Below are positions 24,128 through 25,641 of a stretch of DNA of 25,641 bases, piece after piece (position 1 is the stretch's first letter; every line of letters begins with the position of its first letter). The notes below the pieces were generated by a model. That model made no database searches and was not told where the DNA came from. It saw only the letters and a list, made by a program, of their open reading frames with translations. The stretch is from Hyphomicrobiales bacterium. Its GTDB lineage: Bacteria; Pseudomonadota; Alphaproteobacteria; Rhizobiales; Aestuariivirgaceae. A program made the position numbers and the translations under genes. The stretch is from contig JALWJW010000064.1 of NCBI GenBank assembly GCA_026996935.1, forward strand, positions 1-25,641. Direction: 5' to 3'.

Positions 24128-25624
24128 ATGGAAACAGCATTAAAGATACGTCGTCTTGTTTTGCGGGATGGGAAAAGCATTCGTTCGGTCAGCCGTGATA
24201 CGGGATTATCACGCAATACGGTCAGGAAGTATGTGAATGATGCCTCGCCGCCCTGTTACAGGCGCAAGGCGCCGCCGGTGTCGCACAAGCTTGCCGGTCA
24301 TGAGGATCGCCTGAAGTCGCTGTATGAGCAGGATTTGAAGCGGCCGCGCCGGGAGCGTCGCACGGTTGCAAAGCTTTACGCTCAACTGGTTGAAGAGGGT
24401 TACAAAGGTTCCCAATCAACGGTCTACCGGTTTATCAGGATCTTGAAGGGTGCTGCCCCGCAGCTGTCAAAGGCCTTTGTTCCCTTGTACTTTGCCCCTG
24501 GTGATGCACTGCAGTTTGACTGGAGCGAGGAGCACGTTGTCCTGGGCGGGGTTGAGCAGAAGATCAAGGTTGCGCATTTTCGCCTTTGCCACAGCCGCAG
24601 GAGCTTTGTGGTGGCATATCCGGGCGAGGCTCAGGAAATGGTTCTGGATGCTTTTGTCCGTGCGCTTGAGTTTTATGGCGGCGTGCCGCGCCGGGTCATT
24701 ATTGACAATCCGAAGACGATGGTCACGTTTGTATCCCGTTCAAAGGAGCGGATATTCCACCCCCGCTTTCTGGCTCTGATGAATCACTATGTCATGGAGC
24801 CTGTTGCCTGCACACCGGCTTCGGGCTGGGAAAAGGGACAGGTAGAGAAGCAGGTTCAGCATGTCCGGTCATGGCTGTTTACACCAAAACTCAAATTTGA
24901 TGATCTGGAGGCTCTCAATAGCTGGCAGCTGCTGCGTTGTAATGAACTGGGCACGCGCCCGCACCCGGAACAAAAAGAGCAAAGCATTGATGAGATTTTT
25001 GCAACGGAGCGGGGCAAATTACGTCCACTGGGGCGCCCCTTTGATGGCTATGTGGAAAAAGCAGTGCGGGTGCGCTCAACCTGCCTGGTTCAATATGACA
25101 ACAACCGCTATAGTGTTCCGGCCAAACATGCCGGCTCACATGTCAGTTTGCGGGCCTATGCGAGCCGGATTGTCGTGGTTGCGGACAATAAGGTGATCGC
25201 TGAGCACGAGCGCCGCTTTACCAGGAACAAGAGTTATTTTGAGCCATGGCATTATGTGCCCTTACTGGTGCAAAAGCCCAGCGCTCTGCGCAATGGCGCG
25301 CCTTTTGTGACCTGGCAGCTTCCCGCTGCCATGAACATGATCAAGACCCGCTATATGGAGACACAAGGCGGGGATCGTGACTTTGTTGACCTGCTGATGC
25401 TGGTCAGCGAGCATGGGCTGGAGGCTGTGGATATGGCTTGTGAACTGGCTGTTGAGCAAAAAACAATCCGTCTTTCTGCCATCATCAACCTGCTCAACCA
25501 GCTTGCCGAGCCGGCCATTGAACCACTGCCCCAAACCCATGACTATCCACAATTGCAGGTGCCGCCACAAGCTGACTGCAAACGCTATGAACAGCTTGGA
25601 CCAAAAAGTGAGGTGACGGCATGA
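24128..25624 (+). CDS. istA: IS21-family transposase IstA
   Basis: IstA is the DDE-type transposase that cuts and joins the ends of IS21 elements, assisted by IstB. I choose the ATG at 24128 (498 residues), which has AGGTGA 5 nt upstream; ATGs at 24113 and 24080 are in frame but lack a well-spaced site. The N-terminal helix-turn-helix is LKIRRLVLRDGKSIRSVSRD plus LSRNTVRKYV. The catalytic core shows LQFDWSEE (first Asp), RRVIIDNPKTMV (second Asp) and PASGWEKGQVEKQVQ (Glu). The C-terminal part has the Mu-transposase-like barrel YDNNRYSVPAKHAG. The frame is intact, so the element may be active. The stop overlaps the istB start by ATGA. Confidence 0.94.
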   Translation: METALKIRRLVLRDGKSIRSVSRDTGLSRNTVRKYVNDASPPCYRRKAPPVSHKLAGHEDRLKSLYEQDLKRPRRERRTVAKLYAQLVEEGYKGSQSTVYRFIRILKGAAPQLSKAFVPLYFAPGDALQFDWSEEHVVLGGVEQKIKVAHFRLCHSRRSFVVAYPGEAQEMVLDAFVRALEFYGGVPRRVIIDNPKTMVTFVSRSKERIFHPRFLALMNHYVMEPVACTPASGWEKGQVEKQVQHVRSWLFTPKLKFDDLEALNSWQLLRCNELGTRPHPEQKEQSIDEIFATERGKLRPLGRPFDGYVEKAVRVRSTCLVQYDNNRYSVPAKHAGSHVSLRAYASRIVVVADNKVIAEHERRFTRNKSYFEPWHYVPLLVQKPSALRNGAPFVTWQLPAAMNMIKTRYMETQGGDRDFVDLLMLVSEHGLEAVDMACELAVEQKTIRLSAIINLLNQLAEPAIEPLPQTHDYPQLQVPPQADCKRYEQLGPKSEVTA

Positions 25625-25641
25625 ATGTACTTGTTGAACAA
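25621..25641 (+). CDS. istB: IS21-family helper ATPase IstB (5' end only)
   Basis: An ATG overlapping the istA stop (ATGA) opens a frame of seven codons, MNVLVEQ, up to the window edge. IS21 elements always carry istB, an AAA+ ATPase that directs target choice, directly behind istA and often overlapping it. The call rests on this context, as the visible residues are too few for homology. Confidence 0.75.

Larger units (their letters stand above)
24047..25641 (+). mobile_element. IS21-family insertion sequence, left part
   Basis: The istA gene with an overlapping istB start identifies the IS21 family. The left end is probably the TGTC at 24047 or the TGTC at 24054. IS21 ends start with TG, and the following TTTAAAACTGACCCACC is of the type seen at such ends. 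The right half (rest of istB, right end, target duplication) lies beyond the window, so the exact end and the duplicated target cannot be checked. Codon use looks more GC-rich than in the neighbouring host genes, which suggests recent arrival. Confidence 0.85.

Noticed and set aside
1..25641. CRISPR array, tRNA, rRNA, prophage or defence island
   Set aside because: No regularly spaced repeats, tRNA-like cloverleaf or phage/defence genes were seen; apart from the IS21 element the window is conserved chromosomal genes.

Overview
The window is a stretch of alphaproteobacterial chromosome, most likely from a marine-type, fairly AT-rich member of the Hyphomicrobiales (Rhizobiales) or a close relative. 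The main evidence is gene content and order: chvI-chvG-hprK-EIIA(Man)-HPr-ahcY-divL-tsaE/amgK-murU-addB-addA-trxA is the arrangement I know from rhizobia and Brucella. The short HprK, the DUF1150 partner of the small heat-shock gene, and DivL are also alphaproteobacterial hallmarks. No rRNA, tRNA, CRISPR array or prophage was seen.

Region 1 (1-4430): the 3' part of accD (fatty-acid synthesis) is followed 2 nt later by folC (folate). After a short gap that carries an IS21-end-like motif comes a MarR-type regulator with an unusual C-terminal cysteine cluster, which converges on glpD (aerobic glycerol-3-phosphate dehydrogenase) on the minus strand.

Region 2 (4431-6115): a 387-nt intergenic region separates glpD from a small heat-shock gene. 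The heat-shock gene is preceded by a good sigma-32-type promoter overlapped by a 7-bp inverted repeat, and by a leader that folds like a ROSE RNA thermometer hiding the Shine-Dalgarno sequence. A DUF1150 gene follows in the same operon, and a HugZ-like flavin/haem-binding fold protein converges from the other side.

Region 3 (6335-11845): the envelope-stress two-component pair ChvI/ChvG runs into a regulatory phosphotransferase set (HPr kinase, EIIA-Man, HPr) with no sugar permease and no EI in view. ahcY follows, with its own candidate promoter and a strong terminator.

Region 4 (12108-23860): DivL, a cell-cycle pseudo-histidine kinase with Tyr in place of the phospho-accepting His, is followed by a tightly packed operon. 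This consists of a TsaE-AmgK fusion (tRNA t6A synthesis plus amino-sugar kinase), MurU, AddB and AddA, joined by ATGA overlaps. trxA follows with its own terminator.

Region 5 (23918-25641): an IS21-family element (istA complete, istB starting at the last 21 bases) sits directly behind trxA. Its base composition looks more GC-rich than the host genes. In rhizobial genomes I remember accD-folC lying next to trxA in convergent orientation. Here accD-folC is at the other end of the block and an IS21 element lies behind trxA, which suggests a rearrangement. Most of the window is conserved housekeeping and regulatory DNA. The most notable items are the heat-shock leader and promoter, the Cys-rich MarR protein, and the rearrangement/IS junction.
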